A stretch of 17,125 nt of DNA from Acidimicrobiaceae bacterium (GCA_002722525.1 PBMJ01000022.1:1-17125), one strand, 5' to 3'; counted from the first letter of the stretch, positions 1-8,693 are shown. Numbers and translations: made by a program. Notes: generated by a model from the letters alone, not told the origin.

Positions 1-785
1 GGACTATTCGCTGCAACAGACATGTCGCTCATTAGTTCCATCGCCCAAGGTTCAAATGGGCCAAGTGAGGGTATGAACTCCAATGAGGTTCCTTCAAATT
101 CAGAAAGAACGCTGCAAAGAGCGATCATTTCTTCACGATTGGCATAGCGACTCGGAACTTTCTTTCCGAATGGGTCATTATGCGTTCTGGACCATGATGA
201 CGAAAAACCAATACCCCCAGCTTCGAGACCTTCTCTAAGTAGTTCCTGCATCGCTATTAGCTCCTCCGGTGAGCTTTCCCGGTCAGTTGATGCAGTTCCC
301 ATAACTACTCGCCGTAAGGCGCTATGGCCGACCTTGAATCCAGCGTTGATGGACAAATTATCACCGATCGCATCGAAGTATTCACTCGTCGATTTCCAAT
401 TCCATGGAACCCCTTCTTGAAGGCATTGGAGAGGCATCCCTTCAACACGCGAAAGCATGCGCATTAGGTATTCGCCCACTTCAGGGTCGTCTCCCAATGG
501 GGCGATTGTAAATCCGCAATTTCCTCCTATAACCGTAGTAACGCCATGAAGAGGTGATGGGGAAAGAGTTTCATCCCAAAAAATTTGAGCATCAAGATGA
601 GTATGAACGTCCACAAATCCTGGTGTAAGTACTTTCCCCTCGGCTTCAATAGTTTCGGCCGCTGTTGCACCATTTAAGCTTCCTATATCTTGAATTCGAT
701 CTCCAACGACTCCAACATCACCGGTGAATCGGTTATTCCCAGTGCCATCAATAACTTGAGCGCCTCTGATAAGTAGATCAAACAT
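1..785 (-). CDS. D-aminoacylase-type amidohydrolase, 3' end cut by window
   Basis: This is the N-terminal 261 codons of a metal-dependent hydrolase of the amidohydrolase superfamily, closest in feel to N-acyl-D-amino-acid deacylases (Amidohydro_3). Residues 1-50 form the beta-sandwich start, with the usual LLIRGAQVIDGTG opening. TPGFVDVHTHLD (54-65) supplies metal ligands His61 and His63. GGNCGFTIAP (87-96) puts Cys90 where D-aminoacylases have their bridging cysteine. The later zinc histidines and aspartate are beyond the window. The ATG at 785 follows a strong GGGGAGG ribosome site 5 bases upstream. It is transcribed divergently from the aldehyde dehydrogenase, and the two may share control. 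The natural substrate cannot be read from the sequence: this family also covers dihydropyrimidinase-like and other cyclic or linear amide hydrolases. The reading frame is open throughout. Confidence 0.85.
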   Translation of the reverse strand, partial: MFDLLIRGAQVIDGTGNNRFTGDVGVVGDRIQDIGSLNGATAAETIEAEGKVLTPGFVDVHTHLDAQIFWDETLSPSPLHGVTTVIGGNCGFTIAPLGDDPEVGEYLMRMLSRVEGMPLQCLQEGVPWNWKSTSEYFDAIGDNLSINAGFKVGHSALRRVVMGTASTDRESSPEELIAMQELLREGLEAGGIGFSSSWSRTHNDPFGKKVPSRYANREEMIALCSVLSEFEGTSLEFIPSLGPFEPWAMELMSDMSVAANS

Positions 786-880
786 TGCTACCTCCCCTTC
801 ATAACGATACGTTAGTTCATCTAAGGTTGTATTCTCAATGAGACCGCTAAGGTTAATTAGCTTAAAGATAGGAGAACACA
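786..880. promoter_or_regulatory. Divergent intergenic region, amidohydrolase / aldehyde dehydrogenase
   Basis: This 95-bp gap between two divergent start codons must hold both promoters. An 8-base direct repeat, CTAAGGTT, occurs at 821-828 and 847-854 (26 bp start to start) and could be a regulator site, though chance is possible. Ribosome sites lie at both edges: GGGGAGG toward the left gene and ATAGGAG toward the right gene. No convincing -35/-10 pair was identified. Confidence 0.4.
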
Positions 881-2341
881 GTGAACAAAGTTCATGTTGA
901 CGAAGACTGGAGAATTCTTATCGGTGGAGAGCGTATCTCTACAACGGACCATTATGACATTGTTGATCCTAATACGACTGAAATTATAGGACGTGCTCCT
1001 GAAGCAACCGTTGAGCATGCATTAGCAGCTGCGGCTGCGGCGAAAGAAGCTCTTAGCTCATGGAGGGCACTCTCTATGGATCAGCGGTGTGACTATATTG
1101 GAAGAGCAGCGGATGCGATTGAGTCACAATGTGAAGGTTGGGTTGATCTTGTTCAAGCTGAAACAGGGGCAACTATAAAAGTCGCTCGAACAATGCAGGT
1201 CGCAGGTGCTTTTGTAGATCGGTTTCGTTATTACTCCAAACCATTTGAAATGAATCAACCGCTTCCTCCTCTCTATTCTGCTGCTAGTGCTTTGGCCCCG
1301 GAGTCTCTTATCACTGGAAATGTTCTTCGCCAACCAGCGGGTGTCGTTGCGTGTATCACTCCTTATAACTTTCCACTTGTGAATGTGGCTGGAAAAATTG
1401 CTCCAGCATTAGCTATGGGAAATACAGTCATCATAAAACCTGCGCCACAAGACCCCTTGGCGGTTATCAAATTAGGTGAAGTTCTAAATGAAGTTTTTCC
1501 CCCTGGTGTCGTGAACGTAATTGTTGGTTCAAGTCCAGAAGTCGGGGCCGCACTTGTTGATTCAAAGGATGTAAACATGATCTCCTTTACTGGAAGCTCT
1601 CAGGTTGGAGCCAAGATTATGGAGGCTGGAGGGAAGACGATGAAAAGGCTTCTTATGGAGCTGGGAGGAAAGGGTGCTTTGATCATGACTGAAGACTGCG
1701 ATGTGCAAGCAGCAGTCGGTGGAATAGCGAGTGTGTGGGGCTTTCACAGTGGACAAATTTGTACCGCTCCTACGCGAGTGATTTGTCATAGAGAAATATA
1801 CGAGCCGACCATAGAAGCACTAAGCGCAGTTTCTGAATTCATGACTTTGGGTGATGCACGTGAGGAAAGCACCCTCGTTGGGCCGGTAATAACAGAGTCT
1901 CATCGCGATCGTGTTGAAGCCTTTATCCAATCTGGTATAGATGACGGGGCTGAGGTCGTAGTGGGGGGCGACCGACCTGAAAGAGATGGGTTCTTTATTG
2001 CGCCGACTTTGCTTGCGGGGTGTACCCCTGAAATGCATGTAGTGCAGGAAGAAGCATTTGGGCCGATTGTTGTGATTATGCCCCATGACGGAGATGATCA
2101 TGCAATTGAATTAGCTAATGGAAGTGATTACGGTTTGTTTAGCTACGTCTATGCAGGTAATACGACACGAGCTTATGAGATAGGTGAGCAATTAGAAAGC
2201 GGGAATGTAGCCCTTAACAGTATTGCTCCACATATGTATGCCCCTTTTGGTGGGTTCAAAATGTCCGGAGTTGGCCGCGATAGGGGCAGGTGGGGACTGG
2301 AAGCATATAGCGAAATACAGGCAATAAACTGGCCAAGTTAA
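881..2341 (+). CDS. NAD(P)-dependent aldehyde dehydrogenase
   Basis: This is a full-length ALDH-superfamily enzyme of 486 residues, the usual length, that oxidises an aldehyde to a carboxylate with NAD(P)+. Visible motifs are PYNFP (161-165) with the oxyanion-hole Asn163, the Rossmann segment SFTGSSQVG (235-243), the general base Glu260 in MELGGK, the nucleophile Cys294 in GQICTAP, and EEAFGP (390-395). The start is GTG at 881, supported by AGGAG about 6 bases upstream and by the expected N-terminal length. Its neighbours are the divergent amidohydrolase and a convergent methyltransferase 70 bp downstream, so it appears to be transcribed alone. The substrate is unknown. It is not close enough to a named subfamily (BetB, GabD, MmsA) for me to give a symbol. 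Confidence 0.93.
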   Translation: MNKVHVDEDWRILIGGERISTTDHYDIVDPNTTEIIGRAPEATVEHALAAAAAAKEALSSWRALSMDQRCDYIGRAADAIESQCEGWVDLVQAETGATIKVARTMQVAGAFVDRFRYYSKPFEMNQPLPPLYSAASALAPESLITGNVLRQPAGVVACITPYNFPLVNVAGKIAPALAMGNTVIIKPAPQDPLAVIKLGEVLNEVFPPGVVNVIVGSSPEVGAALVDSKDVNMISFTGSSQVGAKIMEAGGKTMKRLLMELGGKGALIMTEDCDVQAAVGGIASVWGFHSGQICTAPTRVICHREIYEPTIEALSAVSEFMTLGDAREESTLVGPVITESHRDRVEAFIQSGIDDGAEVVVGGDRPERDGFFIAPTLLAGCTPEMHVVQEEAFGPIVVIMPHDGDDHAIELANGSDYGLFSYVYAGNTTRAYEIGEQLESGNVALNSIAPHMYAPFGGFKMSGVGRDRGRWGLEAYSEIQAINWPS

Positions 2342-2411
2342 AAAATCGTTCGTGGTCCTTTGCAGTCGAATTTCGAGATGATTGTAAAAGCTGAAGACGC
2401 CGGTATTTTTG

Positions 2412-3485
2412 TTAATTCTGGCGGCTGCAGAGGTAGTAGTTATTTCCTGCATCTCCATCTACACGCGCAACTTCTTCAACTCTGAAGCCTGCATCGGTAA
2501 ATATTTCCCGAGCTTTTTGTGCTCCCCACATTGCTCCAAGGCCTTCTCCCTCGTATGCCAATGACACTGACATGCAATGCATGCAGGAGACGGTGTACCC
2601 AAAAGTTCCAATCGGGTGATCAAGATTCTCACCTAAGTGACTAGAGGCGCAAAGATCAGCACATAACCAGTAGCCTCCTGGTTTTAAACTTGCATAAATC
2701 CCGCTGACCATCTTTCGAGGATGTGCTTGGTCATGAACAGCATCGAAAGTCGTTATGAAATCGAAGGCTTCATTCAATTGCAGATCAGCTGCATCTTGTT
2801 CTAGGAATTCAACATTGTCCAAATTGAGATGCTGTGCTTCTTCTCGCGCAACGCTAATTGCTTCTGACGAAAAATCTATTCCTGTAAAGGTGCTTTTAGG
2901 AAAAGCCTGTGCCATCACATTTATTGCATGCCCCGACCCACACCCGATGTCGGCAACGCTGATACCGCTCTCTAGTCGTTCCTCAATGTTTGGAACTATT
3001 GGGAGTACGGATTGAACTAGGAGGCTATCAAAGCGGGCTGCGCTAGCCTCTGCCATCACCGCATGAAATGTGGCGTATTCGCTGTATGGAACTCCGCCCC
3101 CAGATTGAAAGCACTCCACGATCTGGTCTTCTACTTTGGCAAGTAATGGGATGTATTGCATATAGAGAGATTGGTTTCTCGGCCCTGCAGCTCTTGTAAG
3201 CATGGCAGCGTGTTCATTGGGAAGAACGTAGAGATCTCTAAAAGCGTCGTATGAGATAACTTCTGCAGTAGTCATGGCTGCGAGCCATTCGCGGACATAC
3301 CGTTCGTTAAGCTTTGAAAATTCAGCTAATTTCTCGCTTGAACAAGGTCCAATTTCTGACATAGCGTCGAACAGGCGTACCTTGTGGCCGATGCTTATCA
3401 TTAGCGCTGCTGAAGCTCCATTTAAGATGCCACTGATTTTTTTCCCGAACGCAGATAGTTTCTCAGCGTTAAGATCTGATGTCAT
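2412..3485 (-). CDS. Class I SAM-dependent methyltransferase with N-terminal winged helix
   Basis: The 357-residue protein resembles mycobacterial Rv2258c (about 350 residues), which is often annotated as a transcriptional regulator but has a methyltransferase fold. Residues 1-100 form a helix-rich winged-helix-like dimerisation region (GHKVRLFDAM, then ERYVREWLAAM). The Rossmann domain begins near 176. VADIGCGSG (177-185) is SAM-binding motif I, TGIDFS (201-206) holds the acidic residue of motif II, LEQDAADLQ (228-236) is motif III, and LKPGGYWL (267-274) is the post-motif strand. The ATG at 3485 has AAGGAT upstream. It lies 39 bp downstream of the ATPase gene on the same strand and is probably the last gene of that transcript. 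The methyl acceptor is unknown; small-molecule O-methylation is the common activity of this architecture. Confidence 0.88.
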   Translation of the reverse strand: MTSDLNAEKLSAFGKKISGILNGASAALMISIGHKVRLFDAMSEIGPCSSEKLAEFSKLNERYVREWLAAMTTAEVISYDAFRDLYVLPNEHAAMLTRAAGPRNQSLYMQYIPLLAKVEDQIVECFQSGGGVPYSEYATFHAVMAEASAARFDSLLVQSVLPIVPNIEERLESGISVADIGCGSGHAINVMAQAFPKSTFTGIDFSSEAISVAREEAQHLNLDNVEFLEQDAADLQLNEAFDFITTFDAVHDQAHPRKMVSGIYASLKPGGYWLCADLCASSHLGENLDHPIGTFGYTVSCMHCMSVSLAYEGEGLGAMWGAQKAREIFTDAGFRVEEVARVDGDAGNNYYLCSRQN

Positions 3486-3524
3486 TAGATATCCTTTGTC
3501 TTCGATACGTATAGGTATGATAGG

Positions 3525-5915
3525 TCAGCTTGGAGATGCAACACCCTCAGTTTTGTCAGTCTCTTCGCTTTCTTTTGGTGGCAAAATACCTGGGACGAGG
3601 TACGGAATCACTGTAACGAGCAATGTAGCTATCGCTACGACGATGGCAATACAGCCCCATGTTCTTCCGTCAACCCACTCCAAGGCGAAGTAATTTCGTG
3701 TAAATGGCAGAGCAATAATACAGGATTGTAATCCTGCCATGGCAAAAGCTAAGCCAATTTTCCACATGCGGAGAGGACGCGATACCACTACTAGAACTAC
3801 CAGTCCGATCAAAAGAAGAGTTATGGTTGCGGCTGTTCGGGCCTCGGCCAGTTCCCGAACACTGATATCCGATCCAGCCCATTCACGCGATTGAATATAG
3901 ACAATCCAAGCAGCAAATGCAGCTACAGCTCCAGCAGGAAGAGAGAAACGGATCACTCTTTTTAGAAACCCTGGGCGAACTAGGTTCGTATTTGGGGCAA
4001 GAGCTAGAACTAGACCAGGTAGTCCAATGCTAAAGGATCCAATTAATGTCAATTGTCGCGGCAGGAACGGAAATTCAACACCTTGTATTCCAATAATTGC
4101 TGTTAGGAGAAGTGCGTACACAGCTTTCGTCACAAAGAGATTTGCGACCCTCTCAATATTGTTAATAACTTTGCGTCCTTGGGCAAGTACTTCAGGGAGA
4201 GTTGAGAATCTATTATCCAAAAGAACTAGCTGAGCAACACCACGTGAAGCTGAGCTTCCACTTCCCATTGCTATCCCCATATCTGCATCCTTTAGGGCAA
4301 GCACATCGTTAACGCCATCGCCTGTCATCGCAACCACATGGCCTTCGTTCTGAAGAGCGGCTACCATTGATCTTTTCTGATATGGAGTTACTCGTCCAAA
4401 GACAGTCGATTGGTTAATTGCTTCCGCTAATTCGGAATCGTTACTTAAAGTTCGAGCGTCAACGTTAAGGTGAGCATTTGGTACTCCTGCCCGATCAGCC
4501 ACTGTAGCTACAGTAGCCGTGTTGTCACCTGAGATGACCTTCAAATCAACGCCCTGATCCGAGAAGAATTTCAATATCTCTGGGGCATCGTCCCGAACTG
4601 TATCGTCAAGGAGGATGAGTGAGAGAGGTTCTAGATCATCAGGTAATTCTGACTTGTAGGGTTGGGCGCTATGGCAAAGGGCGAGTACTCTTCGACCAGT
4701 TTCCGCATGTTTTTGAGCTGCTCCTGCGGCTTCTTCAAATGACTGGTCGATTAATATGTCCGGTGCACCAACGAAGAAAGTTCCGCGCCCTTCAAATTCA
4801 GCAGATGACCATTTTCGTGATGAACTAAAGGGTTCTATATTGACGGCCTTCCAGCCTTTAGGGGAGTCATGGCTCTGGGCTACTGCGGCCATTGTCGGGT
4901 TCGGATTTGGATCACTGTGGGCAACTGCGCCGACTGCTGAAAGGACGAAACTTTCTTCAACCCCATCGAAGATCTCTAAACCGCCATACCCTATCTCTCC
5001 GGTTGTGATAGTTCCCGTCTTGTCAAGGCAAAGAGTATCAACTCGGGCTAGAAGTTCGACTGTAGCCAGCTCCTTAGCTAATGCTTGACGTTTTGCAATG
5101 GTGACTACACCGGCGACAAAGGAGAGGCTGGTTAACAGAACTAAACCATCTGGGACCATGGCGACAGCAGCAGCAACCGAGCCTTGCAGCGCATCCTGCC
5201 ACCTGTCTTCCGCGTCGAATAACGAAACGAGCAGTAAGGCTCCGGCTGGAGGTATAAGAAACATTAAGACACGTAAAATAATGTTGATACCGTTTCGTAA
5301 TTCACTATCGACTAATTCAAACTGTTTTGCTTCCATCGCTAGGGTATTGGCGTATGAATCTGCTCCAATACGCCTAGCTCGATACGTTCCCGATCCAGCA
5401 TTGACAAAACTCCCCGAAAGAAGCTCATCGTTCGTCTCTTTTACTATCGCGTCTGATTCACCAGTCAGGAGGGATTCATCTATTTCTAAGCTGTTTGACT
5501 GGACCACATCTCCGTCAACAACAACCTGGTCTCCGGCGCTTATGACAAGTAGATCATCCAAAACAATCTCTTCAGAGTCGATTTCCTTTTCTTCTCCATC
5601 TCGTCTGACAAAGACATTTGGGGCATTCAGCAGCTGTAGTTTCATCAGTTCACGCCGAGCGTATACTTCTTGGGCAACGCCAATTACGCTATTTCCGATT
5701 ACCACTCCCACAAAAAGGCCATCAGCAGGAAAGCCAGCTATGAGGATTAATACAAAGAGCGCTAACATTATGGCGTTCACAGGATTGAACACATTTGCGT
5801 AGATTATTTCCGATAGAGATCGAGATGTCGTTTCTGGGGCTTTATTGGTTTGCCCGTTGTTTTTACGTGTTGTAACTTCACCAGAACTCAATCCATCAAA
5901 AGTTTCTGAGGTCAC
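3525..5915 (-). CDS. ctpE: CtpE-like cation-transporting P-type ATPase
   Basis: A 796-residue P-type ATPase, matching mycobacterial CtpE (about 797 residues, reported as a calcium importer) in length and motifs. Parts in order: N-terminal GLSSGEV...NNGQTN, M1-M2 (about 43-80), actuator loop TGES (151-154), M3-M4 (about 212-270), phosphorylation site DKTGT with Asp298, nucleotide-binding domain (about 310-460), hinge GDGVND (532-537), then LKDADMGIAMGSGSSASRGVAQLVLLD in two blocks (541-567), and C-terminal helices from about 595 to 775. The M4 ion-site motif reads PDGL (255-258) where most relatives have PEGL, so a key acidic side chain is one carbon shorter. The start is GTG at 5915, since the ATG two bases upstream runs straight into TGA; AGGGAG lies 6 bases before it. 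It sits between the Nudix and methyltransferase genes, co-oriented. Ca2+ specificity is inferred from CtpE only. Confidence 0.88.
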   Translation of the reverse strand: MTSETFDGLSSGEVTTRKNNGQTNKAPETTSRSLSEIIYANVFNPVNAIMLALFVLILIAGFPADGLFVGVVIGNSVIGVAQEVYARRELMKLQLLNAPNVFVRRDGEEKEIDSEEIVLDDLLVISAGDQVVVDGDVVQSNSLEIDESLLTGESDAIVKETNDELLSGSFVNAGSGTYRARRIGADSYANTLAMEAKQFELVDSELRNGINIILRVLMFLIPPAGALLLVSLFDAEDRWQDALQGSVAAAVAMVPDGLVLLTSLSFVAGVVTIAKRQALAKELATVELLARVDTLCLDKTGTITTGEIGYGGLEIFDGVEESFVLSAVGAVAHSDPNPNPTMAAVAQSHDSPKGWKAVNIEPFSSSRKWSSAEFEGRGTFFVGAPDILIDQSFEEAAGAAQKHAETGRRVLALCHSAQPYKSELPDDLEPLSLILLDDTVRDDAPEILKFFSDQGVDLKVISGDNTATVATVADRAGVPNAHLNVDARTLSNDSELAEAINQSTVFGRVTPYQKRSMVAALQNEGHVVAMTGDGVNDVLALKDADMGIAMGSGSSASRGVAQLVLLDNRFSTLPEVLAQGRKVINNIERVANLFVTKAVYALLLTAIIGIQGVEFPFLPRQLTLIGSFSIGLPGLVLALAPNTNLVRPGFLKRVIRFSLPAGAVAAFAAWIVYIQSREWAGSDISVRELAEARTAATITLLLIGLVVLVVVSRPLRMWKIGLAFAMAGLQSCIIALPFTRNYFALEWVDGRTWGCIAIVVAIATLLVTVIPYLVPGILPPKESEETDKTEGVASPS

Positions 5916-5963
5916 ATTGTTCTCCCTTTAAATGCATCGATCACGCTACCAAACTCTATCGGG

Positions 5964-6701
5964 TTAACCTTGAAGCGTCGTACTTTCCCCAAGTTCAAAC
6001 TTCCAAACAGGGTCCTCCATTACAAGTCTATGCCGGTGTCCTTTGCTCGATACTTCTCCGTTAATATACGCACTATCACCTTCCCATATTGCGGCCATTC
6101 CATTCTCTGTTCGAATAATTTTCGTAGCGTAAGCTCTTGGGCCTCTAGCTGAGATGGTTTGTAGCGCAATCTTAGCAGATGTAAATTCCTGTAGGTCAAA
6201 CAAGGTAATCCAAGTAGGTGGGAGAATTTGAATTTTTCTGTCATGAGCTCGTGTGAGGGCATCTTCGGGCCTCCACCATTCATGATCGATTATTTCTCCG
6301 TCATCAATCACTACTTGCCCCTTGGGGGAGGAAGCGATAAAAAACCATGTCGAGAATCTCCGAGGAGCTTCTACAGGGGGAATCCAATGGCTGTAGTAAA
6401 TTAAGTCAGCAGGATTCAATATCAGTCCAGACTCTTCCTCACACTCACGAACAGCAGCGGACAAAGCTGCATCATGCTGGTTTTGTCCAATTGCCATATC
6501 TTCCGCTTCAACTTTTCCACCGGGGAAAACCCACATACCTTCAGCAAAGGAGAGATTTGAATTACGTCTCATCATCAATGTTTCAATACCCCTATTAGAG
6601 TCTCGAAGCAAAATTACTGTTGCGGCAGGGATTAAAGAGTTGCTCGCGGCTCCATGCTGGTCTAACCATTCTTCAAAAGGCATTTTATTTTTCATGGGCA
6701 T
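5964..6701 (-). CDS. Nudix hydrolase, NUDT19-like with extended loop
   Basis: A 245-residue hydrolase of nucleoside-diphosphate-linked compounds. The Nudix box is present but stretched: FPGGKV at 59-64, then a longer than usual insert, and the catalytic helix RECEEESGL at 85-93 with the metal-binding glutamates 88-90. A split box of this type is typical of NUDT19-like proteins, some of which cleave coenzyme A or acyl-CoA. The C-terminal third (about 160-245) is not recognised. I chose ATG at 6701 because GGAGA lies 7 bases upstream. The longer TTG-initiated reading to 6728 would start inside the sequence carrying that ribosome site. It is probably the first gene of a leftward unit with the ATPase (48-bp gap) and methyltransferase. 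CoA-pyrophosphatase activity is inference only. Confidence 0.85.
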   Translation of the reverse strand: MPMKNKMPFEEWLDQHGAASNSLIPAATVILLRDSNRGIETLMMRRNSNLSFAEGMWVFPGGKVEAEDMAIGQNQHDAALSAAVRECEEESGLILNPADLIYYSHWIPPVEAPRRFSTWFFIASSPKGQVVIDDGEIIDHEWWRPEDALTRAHDRKIQILPPTWITLFDLQEFTSAKIALQTISARGPRAYATKIIRTENGMAAIWEGDSAYINGEVSSKGHRHRLVMEDPVWKFELGESTTLQG

Positions 6702-6760
6702 CAACAAATCTCCGCGGAAATGCTCCAATAGCTAAATTTAGACCTATCGTAACCAATTGA
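6702..6760. promoter_or_regulatory. Short divergent promoter region
   Basis: These 59 bp separate the Nudix start from the lipoprotein start. No ribosome site precedes the ATG at 6761. TATCGT at 6745-6750 fits the actinobacterial -10 pattern TAnnnT, and transcription from it would begin within a few bases of the ATG, so the lipoprotein mRNA may be leaderless or nearly so. No clear -35 was seen. Confidence 0.3.
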
Positions 6761-8140
6761 ATGGGAAGAGAGAAACTAGAATTCAATAACCCCGTAATAC
6801 TGTTATTGGGTTGCATGACTTTATTTGTTATAGCCTCCTGCGCAAACGCAGATACTCCTTCTTTGTCCGCTGCTCCGACCCAAGGTGAAGCTACTGCAAC
6901 ACCACTTGAAAAAGATCAGCAAATTCCGGAAGAGCAAGATATTTCAATGCAAGAATCAAACAACGACGCAGAGGTTGAGCAAGAACAAATCGTAGTTGAA
7001 GAAGTAGTCCCTTCCTCACGTGGAATTAGCGATACTACAGTGCGTATCGGAATAATAAAGACCGGTGACGTATTCAGTGACATAGAGCTTGGAGTAGAAG
7101 CCAGAATTAGTCGCATTGAGGCTGAAGATGAAACTAATGCAAGAGAGATTGAAATTGTTCAAGTTATCGATGATGGCGGAGATCCACAGATGGCATTAGA
7201 GGCAGCTCAATCGATGGCTAACCAAGATGTATTTGCCATAGTTTTGGCTTCAATTGCCGCTGATAGAACAGTCACGGACTATCTAGCTGAACAGAATATT
7301 CCATTTTTCGGTTGGGGGTTTCTTGAGGGGTACTGCTATCCAAACCAATGGGGATTTGGTTTCAATGGTTGCCTAAATGGCCATGCATTAGATATTTCTG
7401 GCGCATCAGTTGATGAGGGTTCATTGCGCGTCTCAAAGATCTTCTATGGACGGCAACCAACGGTAATTCTTGTAACTACGTCAGATATAGCTGGGGATGC
7501 CATGGAAGCAACAGTAAGTAAAGTATGGGGGGAGAATCTTGTGGCTGTAGTAAGGATCCCGCAAACCCAAGATTCGGGTATAGCGGAGAGCATTCTTGAA
7601 GAAATAGGTAACGTAGATTCAGACATGCTTTGGCTATCAATCGGGTTGGGAAAAACCCTTCAGGCAAAAGCGCAATTAATTAGTGCATTCCCTGGAATGG
7701 TCGTTGATGACGTCACTTACCTCCCAGGCATTCTTAGAGAGTATGAAACTTCCAAAGAACTTGAAGGAGGATACGTCTTCACACAATTCCCTCCTCAAGA
7801 AGAGTACCGAGAGGCTGCGACTCTTATCGCAACAGATCTAGAAAATATCAATGGCCCCTTGATCTACAGTCAAGCAATTTCACTAGGGTATTGGAGCGCT
7901 GATTTTCTTACGTATCTGCTTGATCAGGTCGGCGAGGAGTTGAATACTCGGACATTCTTTAATGTGGCGAATATCCAAGGGACAGTTTATTCCCCTGATA
8001 TCTCAGGTGGTCCCTGTGCTTTGATGACAGCGCTTGTGCATCAGGACCCAAGTGGTGGGCTAGCATTATTACAAGTTAGAGGAGGGGTCTTCCGACCTGT
8101 AGTTGATTTCGACTGCCCAGATCGATATTGGGAGAATTAG
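6761..8140 (+). CDS. Lipoprotein, ABC-type branched-chain amino-acid binding protein family
   Basis: A 459-residue exported solute-binding protein. A hydrophobic segment (11-26) ends in the lipobox VIAS before Cys27, so it should be anchored to the outer face of the membrane by lipid. A low-complexity acidic and glutamine-rich linker covers about 41-85. The ligand-binding fold (periplasmic binding protein type 1, LivJ/Peripla_BP_6 style) starts at DTTVRIGIIKTGDVF (91-105), with the typical DDGGDPQMALEAAQSMANQD at 137-156. Four cysteines follow the lipidated one in the mature domain (192, 204, 419, 452) and could form two disulfides. No permease or ATPase genes lie beside it, so it is an orphan binding protein whose partners, if any, are elsewhere. 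The ligand is unknown. The start has no ribosome site; an internal ATG (residue 19) would destroy the signal peptide, so 6761 is preferred. Confidence 0.85.
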   Translation: MGREKLEFNNPVILLLGCMTLFVIASCANADTPSLSAAPTQGEATATPLEKDQQIPEEQDISMQESNNDAEVEQEQIVVEEVVPSSRGISDTTVRIGIIKTGDVFSDIELGVEARISRIEAEDETNAREIEIVQVIDDGGDPQMALEAAQSMANQDVFAIVLASIAADRTVTDYLAEQNIPFFGWGFLEGYCYPNQWGFGFNGCLNGHALDISGASVDEGSLRVSKIFYGRQPTVILVTTSDIAGDAMEATVSKVWGENLVAVVRIPQTQDSGIAESILEEIGNVDSDMLWLSIGLGKTLQAKAQLISAFPGMVVDDVTYLPGILREYETSKELEGGYVFTQFPPQEEYREAATLIATDLENINGPLIYSQAISLGYWSADFLTYLLDQVGEELNTRTFFNVANIQGTVYSPDISGGPCALMTALVHQDPSGGLALLQVRGGVFRPVVDFDCPDRYWEN

Positions 8141-8196
8141 AAACAAATCAGGGCTATTGTGGCCCAGTTTCTTCTCTCGTCGTAAAGTTGATCTCT

Positions 8197-8673
8197 ATGG
8201 CTATTCGTTATCGAACTTTCCTTTTTTCTGCTACTGACTTCGATGAAGTTACTACGCTGATGCGCGCTAACCATCATGTCAATGAACAAAATTTCTGGGT
8301 CCATATCCAGCCAATGGTAGAAGAGGGGGAGGTCCACCAAAGCTCAATCTTTTGGCGAATATTTTCCAGTCGGGGTCCCATAGTTCCGAAATTTACATGG
8401 GTACCATCCTACGAAAGAAAGGGTCAAGTTGTCCCAGCACAGATCGGTATTACTCATCCGGTTGGAACAAAAGCCATCGAAAGGATTAAAGACTTTGAGA
8501 TGCAAATTCCAGAGGGCTGGGTCTTGCATCAAGACCATCCAAAACGCGGAATTGTGCTATCACTACCAGAGGTGTACTCGCAAGATGAAGTAGTTAGCTT
8601 TGCAGTTCGCATGCTGCAGATTTTAAGCCCATTCGATTTCGATAGTAACTATGTAGCCTCAGTAACAATTTAG
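8197..8673 (+). CDS. Uncharacterised 158-residue protein
   Basis: I do not recognise this protein. From the ATG at 8197 it is 158 residues, with no membrane segment, no signal peptide and a mixed alpha/beta composition rich in aromatic residues (for example FWVHIQP and IFWRIF). The centre has KFTWVPSYERKGQVVPAQIG and ends in LSLPEVYSQDEVVSF. The frame remains open upstream to a TTG at 8128, which would overlap the lipoprotein gene by 13 bases. I prefer 8197 because the extra 23 residues look non-native and TAAAGT at 8183-8188 could be a -10 box for a leaderless start. It follows the lipoprotein by 56 bp and meets the leftward genes 20 bp after its stop. It may be co-transcribed with the lipoprotein. 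Confidence 0.6.
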   Translation: MAIRYRTFLFSATDFDEVTTLMRANHHVNEQNFWVHIQPMVEEGEVHQSSIFWRIFSSRGPIVPKFTWVPSYERKGQVVPAQIGITHPVGTKAIERIKDFEMQIPEGWVLHQDHPKRGIVLSLPEVYSQDEVVSFAVRMLQILSPFDFDSNYVASVTI

Positions 8674-8693
8674 ACCTGGGGTTGTTTTGAGAC

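Noticed and set aside
2342..2411. Terminator between the convergent ALDH and methyltransferase genes
   Set aside because: Only a 5-1-5 palindrome (TCGAA-T-TTCGA) was found, with no stem long enough to support a call.
3274..3693. Rightward 139-codon frame spanning the methyltransferase/ATPase junction
   Set aside because: It is antisense to the start of one good gene and the end of another, and its composition is that of a shadow frame.
5098..5802. Long rightward open frame (234 codons) opposite the ATPase gene
   Set aside because: It is Ser/Thr-rich with no domain sense, and lies entirely antisense to a gene with every P-type ATPase motif intact.
5964..6728. Longer Nudix protein starting at TTG 6728
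   Set aside because: GGAGA at 6713-6709 is correctly spaced for the ATG at 6701, and the extra nine residues are encoded by the sequence carrying that site.
8128..8673. Longer form of the 158-residue protein from TTG 8128
   Set aside because: It has no ribosome site, overlaps the lipoprotein end, and the added residues look unlike a folded N terminus. The choice is not certain.
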